Part shown: positions 1 through 5,853 of the stretch, piece after piece
How positions within the stretch are numbered: position 1 is the stretch's first letter
Layout: each line of letters starts with the position of its first letter
Assembly (NCBI GenBank): GCA_022573065.1
Contig: JACZUQ010000027.1
Span: 1 to 8,310, forward strand
DNA from: Nitrososphaerota archaeon
Lineage (GTDB): Archaea > Thermoproteota > Nitrososphaeria > Nitrososphaerales > Nitrosopumilaceae
Direction of reading: 5' to 3'
DNA: 8,310 bases
Translations under genes and position numbers: made by a program
The notes under the pieces: model-generated
Told to the model about the DNA's origin: nothing
The model's input: only the letters and a program-made list of their open reading frames with translations
Databases searched by the model: none

Positions 1-715
1 GCTTTAAAAACAGGTCAGGTTTTGCTGATTCTTCAAAATTTCTCCATCCTTGGATTAAATGATTTTGTTGGGGCTGACATCCAATTATCTTAATTTCAGG
101 ATTCTTTTCTTTAAGATATGTCCCAATACCAGTTATTGTTCCTCCAGTTCCAACTCCAGTAAAAAAGTGAGTTACTTTGCCGTCAGTTTGTTTCCAAATT
201 TCTGGGCCAGTTCCTTTGTAATGTGCCATAAAATTTGCTTCATTTGCATATTGATTTGGAGAATAATATGTATCAGGTCTAGATGATGCAATAGATGTAG
301 CAAGGGCAATACTTTGATCAGTACCTCCTCCAACTTTTGGACAAAGATCATCACTTGTTTCATATAATTTGGCGCCAAGGGATTCGATAATTTTTTTAGT
401 TTCATTACTTGCTTTTTCTGGAATTACAATCTCTATTCCATAACCTAATAACTTTGCAATTCCTGCTAAAGCAATTCCAGTATTCCCCGAAGTGGGTTCT
501 ATGATTATACTATGATTCTTTTTTAAAATTCCACGTTCTTCAGCGTCTTTTATCATCCAATATGCTGCCCTATCTTTTAAAGATCCAAATGGATTGTACC
601 CCTCAAGTTTTGCAAAATATTTTACATTATCTTTATCAAGAGATTCAAGTGGAACTAATGGGGTATTACCAATTTGACTAATTACAGAAACATCAGTTTC
701 AACTTTAGTGGCTAA
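1..715 (-). CDS. cysM: CysM/CysK-like PLP-dependent cysteine synthase, C-terminus beyond window
   Basis: The first 238 codons are in the window and the C-terminal part lies beyond base 1. The product is a fold-type II PLP enzyme that makes cysteine from an activated serine and a sulfur donor in the cytoplasm. Visible motifs are IGNTPL (residues 15-20), NPFGSLKDR with the probable PLP lysine K47, the PTSGNTG loop (74-80) and the GTGGTITGIG phosphate-binding loop (189-198). The CysK motif GPHKIQGIG is absent. Instead there is WRNFEES with R225, which resembles the RNMDEG segment of Mycobacterium CysM that holds the O-phosphoserine-binding arginine. This suggests O-phosphoserine as substrate, by inference. 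No ATG, GTG or TTG lies between the in-frame TAA at 719-721 and the conserved domain. The best start is TTA at 713-715, eight bases after a GGTGA box. Cystathionine beta-synthase is an alternative. The family is certain and the substrate is not. Confidence 0.88.
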
Positions 716-718
716 GTT

Positions 719-955
719 TTATTTCACCTTTTTAATTGTAAATTCTATAACATTGTCATTTTTGTTCATGCTTAACAGTTCATGACCAGTTCTGTTAACC
801 CATTTTGAAATATCATCTTCAGATGCTGGATCATCTGCAAGTACTGTTAGTACTTCACCAACCTGCATTTTTTCAATTGCGATTTTTGTTCTAAACACAG
901 GTTCAGGACAGAATAGGCCAGTGGTATCTAATTTTGTAGAATGTGAATCTGAAAT
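719..955 (-). CDS. tusA: TusA/SirA-family sulfur carrier protein
   Basis: This is a 78-residue TusA-like protein, the usual length for the family. These proteins carry sulfur as a persulfide on one cysteine in the cytoplasm. The N-terminal signature TTGLFCPEPVFRTK holds the catalytic cysteine in a CPxP motif. It is followed by the typical VGEVLTVLADDPASEDDI block and a WVNRTGHELL segment. No ATG, GTG or TTG is available: an in-frame TGA lies at 962-964, and only CTT, GAA and ATT precede the conserved part. I choose ATT at 953-955 because it sits six bases after a GGTGA ribosome binding site and gives MSDSHSTKLDTTG. An internal GTG would delete the active cysteine. The gene is read with cysM, which starts four bases after the tusA stop and in the same frame. 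This suggests, by inference, that TusA passes sulfur to the cysteine synthase or to other acceptors. Confidence 0.85.
   Translation of the reverse strand: MSDSHSTKLDTTGLFCPEPVFRTKIAIEKMQVGEVLTVLADDPASEDDISKWVNRTGHELLSMNKNDNVIEFTIKKVK
724..728 (-). promoter_or_regulatory. Ribosome binding site of cysM
   Basis: GGTGA on the minus strand lies inside the last codons of tusA. It stands eight bases before the TTA codon taken as the cysM start. It decides the start because no canonical start codon exists in this frame. The arrangement fits translational coupling to tusA. Confidence 0.55.
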
Positions 956-961
956 TTCAAG

Positions 962-966
962 TCACC
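962..966 (-). promoter_or_regulatory. Ribosome binding site of tusA
   Basis: GGTGA on the minus strand stands six bases before the ATT codon taken as the tusA start. It is one of only two clear Shine-Dalgarno-type sites in the window; both belong to the genes with non-canonical starts. Confidence 0.55.
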
Positions 967-990
967 TATTTTTATTATCTAGTTTTGTTG

Positions 991-998
991 TATTAAAA
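991..998 (-). promoter_or_regulatory. Probable TATA box of tusA-cysM
   Basis: TTTTAATA on the minus strand is centred about 26 bases before position 968. Transcription from there would give a leader of roughly 13 bases containing the GGTGA site. The region is AT-rich, so this is a moderate call. Confidence 0.4.
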
Positions 999-1106
999 TC
1001 TATTTAGCAATTAAGAAATCAGCAAATTACTTTATGCAAAGAATTAGTTTTGCCTATGTAAATTATTCTCATAAAGCATTCTTTAAGTTAGTCTATTAAT
1101 TACTTT

Positions 1107-1125
1107 GATTCAGAAAATCTGAATC
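1107..1125. repeat. Short perfect inverted repeat (8-bp arms, 3-base loop)
   Basis: GATTCAGA and TCTGAATC flank AAA. On the minus strand it lies about 50 bases past the cofE stop, beyond the T-run, and no T-run follows it, so it is not an obvious terminator. A repeat of this size could arise by chance in DNA this AT-rich. Confidence 0.4.
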
Positions 1126-1161
1126 CAGATTTTAAAATTAATTTTGTGTGAAACTATATTC

Positions 1162-1169
1162 AAAAAAAA
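1162..1169 (-). terminator. Oligo-T terminator of cofE
   Basis: Eight consecutive T on the minus strand begin three bases after the cofE stop codon. Archaeal RNA polymerase terminates at such T-runs without needing a hairpin. This would separate cofE from tusA transcription. Confidence 0.6.
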
Positions 1170-1172
1170 TAT

Positions 1173-1910
1173 TTATCTAAATAAATCCTCATTTTCAGGT
1201 CGTATTATTGAATTAATGTTTGAATCAGATTGTTTGTATTTGTAATTTCGCACAATTGCTACAGGACAGTTTCTAGTCTTTCCCATGACTAGTTCTGCTG
1301 CAGAACATATTTCGTCTGAAATGGCAATAGCTGTTACACGTAATATTTTCCCAAAATGATCTTTTGTTCCTGCATAATCAAGTATCGAATCCATTCCTGC
1401 GATTCCAATTGCAACATCTGTTTGACCCATCCTAAAAGCCCTACCAAAGGTATCTGAAATTATTACTGCAACTTTTTTCTTAGTTTTTTCATGAAGTTTT
1501 GTCTGTAAAGTAAGGGCGGATTTATCTGAATCAATTGGGAGTAATGTAGCATAACCGTTTTCAACGTTACTTTCATCAACCCCTGCATTTGCACAGATAA
1601 AGCCGTGATGTGTTTCTACAATAAGTATTTCATTATGCATTCTGACTATTCTTTTTGATTCAGAAAGAATCGCTTCAACAAGTTTAGGATCTTTATTGTA
1701 TGCTGCACCTATTCCAACCGCTAGTTCTGATGGAATTATTTCTGAAAGATTAACAACTTTACCTTCCTGTTTAGAAATAATTTTTTGTGAGATAACAAAT
1801 ATGTCTCCATCTTGAATTTTTTGTTTTGAAGATGATAAGATTAGATCAACAATTTTTTCATCTTTTTGTATATCCTTACTGATTTGAATTGGAAAAACTT
1901 CTAGAGTCAT
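1173..1910 (-). CDS. cofE: Coenzyme F420-0:L-glutamate (gamma-glutamyl) ligase
   Basis: CofE uses GTP and divalent metals to add glutamates to the lactyl side chain of coenzyme F420-0, in the cytoplasm. The protein has 245 residues, close to the roughly 250 of archaeal CofE, and lacks the C-terminal nitroreductase-like domain of actinobacterial FbiB. Family motifs are GDIFVISQKIISKQEG (35-50), HHGFICANAGVDESN (101-115), SDTFGRAFRMGQTDVAIG (152-169) and ISDEICSAAELVMGKTRNCP (197-216). The ATG at 1908-1910 fits a TATA box centred about 30 bases upstream and gives an almost leaderless mRNA. serB ends 60 bases upstream on the same strand, so partial read-through is possible. A T-run follows the stop. 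No other F420 gene is in the window, which fits the scattered cof genes of archaea. The assignment is firm. Confidence 0.95.
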   Translation of the reverse strand: MTLEVFPIQISKDIQKDEKIVDLILSSSKQKIQDGDIFVISQKIISKQEGKVVNLSEIIPSELAVGIGAAYNKDPKLVEAILSESKRIVRMHNEILIVETHHGFICANAGVDESNVENGYATLLPIDSDKSALTLQTKLHEKTKKKVAVIISDTFGRAFRMGQTDVAIGIAGMDSILDYAGTKDHFGKILRVTAIAISDEICSAAELVMGKTRNCPVAIVRNYKYKQSDSNINSIIRPENEDLFR

Positions 1911-1925
1911 TGAATTAATGAGTAA

Positions 1926-1938
1926 ACTTGATTCAAGT
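1926..1938. promoter_or_regulatory. 13-bp palindrome next to the cofE TATA box, possible operator
   Basis: ACTTGA-T-TCAAGT is a perfect odd palindrome. It lies between the cofE TATA box and its predicted transcription start, where a bound repressor would block polymerase. Palindromes this short occur by chance in AT-rich DNA, so only the position supports an operator role. Confidence 0.25.
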
Positions 1939-1944
1939 ATATTA
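1937..1944 (-). promoter_or_regulatory. Probable TATA box of cofE
   Basis: TAATATAC on the minus strand is centred about 30 bases upstream of the cofE ATG. Transcription would start some four bases ahead of the ATG. No Shine-Dalgarno site is present, as expected for a nearly leaderless mRNA. Confidence 0.45.
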
Positions 1945-1970
1945 TTAACTATAGGGAATAAGTAAGATAG

Positions 1971-2621
1971 TCAAGCGATAGTTGGAGTTTCTAACTTTAG
2001 ATGATAATGCTGATTAATGATATCAATGATTCGTGCTAGATTTTTTTCGTCTAAAGTTATGGTGGCTAGATCTTTTACTATATCCTGTGCTCTATATGCA
2101 ATTCCTAGACCACAGATATCAAATAATTTAATATCATTTGCTCCATCTACAACAACTACAATATCTTCTTTTTTTACACTCCATTCTTGAATTTTGATTC
2201 TAGCAGATTTTGCTTTATCAGAGTCTACAATCATTTTAACACCATCAAGTTTCCCATTGGTGAATTTTAGCTCATTCGAAAAAACATAATCCAATTCTAA
2301 TTCTTCTTTAAGTCTATCAGTCATTATTGAAAATCCACCAGATACTGCCATGAGTTTCCACCCTGCCTCTTTCAAAGCACGACATGCCTCTTTTGCTCCA
2401 GTCATAATTGGTAAAGAATCAGCAATGTCCTTACAGGTTTTAAGATCAATTCCTCTAAGCAAGTCAACTCTGGTTTTTAATCCATCTTCCCAGTTAATTT
2501 CTCCCTGAATTCCTTTTTTTGTGATTTCCCAAATTTCTTTTTCTTTGTTTAATTTTTCTGCAAGAATTGGTAAATATTCAGCGTCAAAGAGAACTCCCTC
2601 TACATCAAAAATTACAAGCAA
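1971..2621 (-). CDS. serB: SerB-family phosphoserine phosphatase (HAD superfamily)
   Basis: This 216-residue protein is a soluble HAD hydrolase predicted to convert O-phosphoserine to serine. Compared from memory with the Methanocaldococcus jannaschii enzyme, almost all substrate and catalytic residues are present: nucleophile D6, E15, R51, S94 in SGG, K136, and D159 and N162 in VDGAND. The one change is in motif I, FDVEGV, where the acid/base aspartate is glutamate (E8). The same DxEGV motif occurs in Pseudomonas ThrH, which is both a phosphoserine phosphatase and a phosphotransferase to homoserine. Transfer activity is therefore possible. The start is TTG at 2619-2621, because a TAA codon lies directly upstream in frame. 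A TATA box is centred about 35 bases upstream. It is divergent from the small four-cysteine gene. The family is sure, and phosphoserine as substrate is likely. Confidence 0.85.
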   Translation of the reverse strand: MLVIFDVEGVLFDAEYLPILAEKLNKEKEIWEITKKGIQGEINWEDGLKTRVDLLRGIDLKTCKDIADSLPIMTGAKEACRALKEAGWKLMAVSGGFSIMTDRLKEELELDYVFSNELKFTNGKLDGVKMIVDSDKAKSARIKIQEWSVKKEDIVVVVDGANDIKLFDICGLGIAYRAQDIVKDLATITLDEKNLARIIDIINQHYHLKLETPTIA

Positions 2622-2650
2622 TTACTTTCTGCATTTGAGCTAAAAACAGA

Positions 2651-2660
2651 ATATATTAAA
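2651..2660 (-). promoter_or_regulatory. Probable TATA box of serB
   Basis: TTTAATATAT on the minus strand would place transcription start near 2628-2631, giving a leader of less than ten bases before the TTG start. It lies in the 97-base divergent gap shared with the small four-cysteine gene. Confidence 0.5.
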
Positions 2661-2688
2661 GTTTAAGAAGTTTTTGATCGCCAACATC

Positions 2689-2694
2689 TATAAA
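2689..2694 (+). promoter_or_regulatory. TATA box of the small four-cysteine gene, deciding its start
   Basis: TATAAA is centred 27 bases before the ATG at 2719, exactly the archaeal spacing from TATA box to transcription start. It implies a leaderless mRNA beginning at that ATG. It also rules against the TTG at 2674, which lies upstream of the box. Confidence 0.7.
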
Positions 2695-2718
2695 TCGAAT
2701 ATTGTATTAATCAACAGT

Positions 2719-3006
2719 ATGGTAGAAGAGCTTGAGCATAAATATGAAGTTGAAATAAAAAAAACGGAAACACGTCAAAAAATTCCTGACAAAGTGAAAG
2801 AAGTATTAAAGGAATCTGGAATGATGGACGAAAAAGGAAAACTGAAATTAAAAGGGGTTAGTCCCAAAATGCTCAAAAAAATGAAAACAGAATATGTAGA
2901 GTGTCCTGTCCTAAAAGATGACATTCATTTTGTTCAATGCTTTGTTTGCCCAAATTTCCAAAGTCGAGTTATGGGCAAGGTTCTATGTAAAGGGGACCCT
3001 CTTTAA
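2719..3006 (+). CDS. Small conserved-looking four-cysteine protein of unknown function
   Basis: I do not recognise this 95-residue protein. The N-terminal two thirds are charged and lysine-rich, with GMMDEKGKLKLKGVSPKMLKKM predicted to be a short strand and helix. The last third holds four cysteines spaced C-x11-C-x2-C-x12-C (ECPVL, QCFVCPNF, VLCKG), which looks like a zinc or iron-sulfur site. There is no signal peptide or membrane segment. The start at ATG 2719 rests on the TATA box 27 bases upstream; a longer frame opens with TTG at 2674 but would begin before that box. proS follows after 42 bases on the same strand, so the two may be co-transcribed. A link to translation or RNA binding is only a guess. 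Confidence 0.75.
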   Translation: MVEELEHKYEVEIKKTETRQKIPDKVKEVLKESGMMDEKGKLKLKGVSPKMLKKMKTEYVECPVLKDDIHFVQCFVCPNFQSRVMGKVLCKGDPL

Positions 3007-3048
3007 ACATGAAAAGCTCATTAGTATAGATTTTCTTCAGATGTTGAA

Positions 3049-4491
3049 TTGAGTAAAGATATTGGGATAACAGTTACAAAAAATGATGATTTTAGTGAAT
3101 GGTATACTCAGGTAGTTCTAAAAGCTGAGCTTGCAGATTACGCTCCTGTAAAGGGATTCATTGTCCTTAGACCTGATGGATATTCTATTTGGGAATCAAT
3201 AAAATCTGCATTAGATGAAAAATTTAAGAAAGAGGGAATAAGAAACGGATTTTTACCAGTTTTAATTCCCGAATCTCTTTTATCTAAAGAAAAAAAACAT
3301 TTTGCGGGATTTAATCCTGAGGCTTTTTGGGTTACTCATTCTGGGGAAAATGAAATAGGAGATAGACTTGCATTACGTCCAACATCTGAGACATTAGCAT
3401 ATTCAATGTATTCAAAATGGATTAAGAGTTGGCGGGATTTACCTCTAAAAATCAACTTTTGGAATACAGCATTACGTGCTGAAATTAAAGCAACAAAACC
3501 TTTTATTAGAAATTCAGAATTTTTGTGGCAAGAAGGACACACGGTTCATACAACAGCAGAAGAAGCAGAAAAGGAGGTATTGAAAATTTTAGAAATTTAT
3601 AAAAATATAGTTGAGAATGAATTAGCAATTCCTGTAATTACTGGAAGAAAAAGTGAGAAAGAGAAATTTGTTGGAGCAGTTTATACTACTACAATGGAAT
3701 CACTTATGCCTGATGGAAAAGCATTACAAATGGGAACATCCCACTTTTTAGGACAAAACTTTTCAAAACCTTTTGATGTAAAATATTCAGATAAAGATAA
3801 CGTTGAAAATTATGCTTGGCAAACATCATGGGGGGTTTCATGGAGATTAATTGGCGGAATGATTATGGTGCATGGTGACAATAAAGGTCTTGTATTACCA
3901 CCAAAAGTTTCGCCAATTCAAGTGGTCATTGTTCCAATTTATTATTCTGAAAATGATTCAAAAAAAGTCACCGATAAAGCAAATGAAATTGAAAAAGCAT
4001 TACTTGATAAAAAAATTCGTGTTCATTTGGATAAAAGAAATGAGTTGACCCCTGGATTCAAGTTCCATGATTGGGAGCTCAAAGGAATTCCATTACGAAT
4101 CGAGATTGGTCCAAAAGATATTGAAAAAAATAAAGTGGTAATAGCGACAAGACATAATCGTGAAAAAACTGATCTTGCAATAGATAAGATTAGTGATAAC
4201 ATCATAGAAATTTTACAAAAAATTCAAAAAGAAATGTTTGATGAAGCAAAAAAAATTCTTCAAGATAAAAGTATTCGTATTGAAGATTATACAAAATTTA
4301 AAGAAGAATTAGAAAAAGGTGGTTTCCTCTATGCTCCATGGTGTGGGGATGAAAACTGTGAAGAAAAAATAAAAGATGAAACAGGAGCTGAAATTCGCGT
4401 AATTCCTTTTGATGATAAGAATGAGAAACAAAAATGCATTATTTGTGGCAACGAAAGTACATCTACTCCAATTTTTGCTAGAGGGTACTAG
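3049..4491 (+). CDS. proS: Prolyl-tRNA synthetase, archaeal/eukaryotic type
   Basis: This 480-residue class IIa synthetase charges tRNA-Pro with proline using ATP, in the cytoplasm. The N-terminal segment DFSEWYTQVVLKAELADY is typical of the archaeal type. The catalytic core shows RPTSET (110-115), motif 2 around FIRNSEFLWQEGHTVH (152-167) and motif 3 with GVSWRLIGGMIMVHGD (262-277). The anticodon-binding domain (about 288-395) begins PIQVVIVPIYY and includes TPGFKFHDWELKG. The C-terminal domain has four cysteines (C432, C437, C463, C466) that probably bind zinc, and the chain ends in the family's characteristic tyrosine. The bacterial-type editing insertion is absent. The start is TTG at 3049; the ATG at 3041 is out of frame. 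A TATA-like TAGTATAGA lies about 23 bases upstream. It follows the four-cysteine gene closely and precedes egtB by 54 bases. Confidence 0.97.
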   Translation: MSKDIGITVTKNDDFSEWYTQVVLKAELADYAPVKGFIVLRPDGYSIWESIKSALDEKFKKEGIRNGFLPVLIPESLLSKEKKHFAGFNPEAFWVTHSGENEIGDRLALRPTSETLAYSMYSKWIKSWRDLPLKINFWNTALRAEIKATKPFIRNSEFLWQEGHTVHTTAEEAEKEVLKILEIYKNIVENELAIPVITGRKSEKEKFVGAVYTTTMESLMPDGKALQMGTSHFLGQNFSKPFDVKYSDKDNVENYAWQTSWGVSWRLIGGMIMVHGDNKGLVLPPKVSPIQVVIVPIYYSENDSKKVTDKANEIEKALLDKKIRVHLDKRNELTPGFKFHDWELKGIPLRIEIGPKDIEKNKVVIATRHNREKTDLAIDKISDNIIEILQKIQKEMFDEAKKILQDKSIRIEDYTKFKEELEKGGFLYAPWCGDENCEEKIKDETGAEIRVIPFDDKNEKQKCIICGNESTSTPIFARGY

Positions 4492-4506
4492 TATGAATTT
4501 GGCAGT

Positions 4507-4517
4507 AAATATAAAAA
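4507..4517 (+). promoter_or_regulatory. Probable TATA box of egtB
   Basis: AAATATAAAAA lies in the 54-base gap after proS. It would place transcription start near 4539, leaving about six bases before the TTG start of egtB. It suggests that egtB has its own promoter even though it follows proS on the same strand. Confidence 0.55.
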
Positions 4518-4545
4518 TCACAGAGTTTGGAACGTAAATTAACAG

Positions 4546-5853
4546 TTGACCGCGCTCTCAGAATCAAAATCAAAAAGCATCGTGAATTTATTTAATGAGA
4601 CTAGGTCCAGAACTTTGGAATTAGTTAAAACACTTGAAAAAGACGATTTTGTGGTACAAACCGAATATTATACGAGTCCACCTAAATGGCACTTAGGGCA
4701 TGTTAGTTGGATTTATGAAGTGGTCTTGAGTAAATTAAATACCGATTATGAATTTTATTCAAAAGAATTTTCTGAATATCTAAATTCGTATTATCGTCAG
4801 TTTGGAGAACCGCGTGATAAAGGAAAAAGAGGAATCATGTCTAGACCAACTGTTGAGCAAGTTTTGGAATATTTTCAAACTGTAAACCAACTAGTTACAG
4901 ATTTTCTTAAAAAAAATCTAATTTCAAACAAAGCTAATCAACTATTAACAATGGGTATGCATCATGAGTGTCAGCATCAAGAGCTCCTTGTATATGATCT
5001 TCAACATCTACTTGCAGACGAATATAGACCAGTGAAAAAGAATTCTCCGCCAACTCCATCTAAAGTAACACCTGAATCTGTAGCAATTGGAGGAGGATTA
5101 TACACCATGGGATATAATGGAGATAATTTCTGTTATGACATTGAGCTTCCTGAACACAAAATATTCTTAAATAATTATAGAATTGATGCGTTTCCTATAA
5201 CAAATGAGCAGTATTTGAGCTTCATAGAAGACGGCGGATATGATGATTTCAAATATTGGTTATCAGATGGATGGGATGCCGTTAAGAAAAACAACTGGCA
5301 TGCTCCAATGTACTGGGAAAAAGAAAATGGAAGATGGATGTTACGTAATTTTCTTGGAAAAAGAAAGATTAATCCAAACGAGCCTGTTTGCTATGTGAGC
5401 TTTTACGAGGCAGATGCTTATTGTAGATGGGCAGGAAAAAGACTTCCATCAGAAGCAGAATGGGAAAAAGCTGCATGTTGGGATGAAGAAAAGATGAGAA
5501 AAACAATCTTTCCTTGGGGAAATGAAGAACCTAATGAAAAAAATGCAAACTTGTTAGAATCTTATTTATGGAATACCTCTGAAATAGGATCATATCCAGA
5601 AAGTCGAAGTAGTTATGGTTGTTACCAGATGATTGGAGATGTATGGGAATGGACATCATCTGAATATATTGGATATCCAGGTTTCAAAACAGGTTTTTCA
5701 GAATACAATGACAAATGGTTTACAAATCAAAAGGTTTTGCGTGGCGGTTCTTTTGGTACACCACGAATGTCAATTCGAGGAAGTTACAGAAATTTCTTCA
5801 GATTGGATGAGAGATGGCTATTTTCTGGATTTAGATGCGCTCAAGATTCTTAG
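4546..5853 (+). CDS. egtB: EgtB-like sulfoxide synthase (ergothioneine biosynthesis)
   Basis: EgtB is a non-haem iron enzyme that couples a thiol to the imidazole of hercynine (trimethylhistidine) with oxygen, making the sulfoxide precursor of ergothioneine. The 435-residue protein has the expected two domains. The N-terminal DinB-like domain (about 8-165) holds WHLGH with iron ligand H52 and HHECQHQE with ligands H140 and H144. The C-terminal formylglycine-generating-enzyme-like domain (about 177-433) has GGGLYTMG, CRWAGKRLPSEAEWEKA, GDVWEWTSS (364-372) and VLRGGSF. It is soluble, with no signal peptide. The TTG start is the only option because TAA lies two codons upstream. The stop overlaps that of egtD by 4 bp on the opposite strand. 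Whether the thiol is cysteine or gamma-glutamylcysteine cannot be told here; cysteine is my guess because no egtA or egtC is in the window. OvoA is a less likely alternative, since it normally carries a C-terminal methyltransferase. Confidence 0.9.
   Translation: MTALSESKSKSIVNLFNETRSRTLELVKTLEKDDFVVQTEYYTSPPKWHLGHVSWIYEVVLSKLNTDYEFYSKEFSEYLNSYYRQFGEPRDKGKRGIMSRPTVEQVLEYFQTVNQLVTDFLKKNLISNKANQLLTMGMHHECQHQELLVYDLQHLLADEYRPVKKNSPPTPSKVTPESVAIGGGLYTMGYNGDNFCYDIELPEHKIFLNNYRIDAFPITNEQYLSFIEDGGYDDFKYWLSDGWDAVKKNNWHAPMYWEKENGRWMLRNFLGKRKINPNEPVCYVSFYEADAYCRWAGKRLPSEAEWEKAACWDEEKMRKTIFPWGNEEPNEKNANLLESYLWNTSEIGSYPESRSSYGCYQMIGDVWEWTSSEYIGYPGFKTGFSEYNDKWFTNQKVLRGGSFGTPRMSIRGSYRNFFRLDERWLFSGFRCAQDS

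Larger units (their letters stand above)
956..1172. other. Intergenic region between tusA and cofE
   Basis: These 217 bases hold no gene that I can support. They contain the tusA promoter and ribosome binding site, a short perfect hairpin at 1107-1125 and the T-run that follows cofE. Both flanking genes are on the minus strand, and the tusA TATA box suggests a separate transcript. Confidence 0.6.

Noticed and set aside
172..405. Open frame of 77 codons on the minus strand
   Set aside because: It lies within cysM in another frame. The cysM frame encodes clear PLP-enzyme motifs, while this one has low-complexity leucine and histidine runs.
1030..1084. CTTTATG/CATAAAG and AAAGAAT/ATTCTTT inverted pairs upstream of tusA
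   Set aside because: The arms are short, AT-rich and in an order that cannot nest. This is expected by chance.
1104..1666. 13-base direct repeat TTTGATTCAGAAA at 1104-1116 and 1654-1666
   Set aside because: The second copy is cofE coding sequence. A 13-base match is about what chance gives in 8 kb of AT-rich DNA by my rough estimate.
2674..2718. TTG start adding 15 residues to the small four-cysteine protein
   Set aside because: The TATAAA box at 2689-2694 lies inside this extension and predicts a leaderless mRNA starting at ATG 2719.
3336..3542. Antisense open frames inside proS (also 4023-4205 and 4309-4521)
   Set aside because: They lie opposite well-conserved synthetase motifs and have neither promoter nor ribosome binding site.
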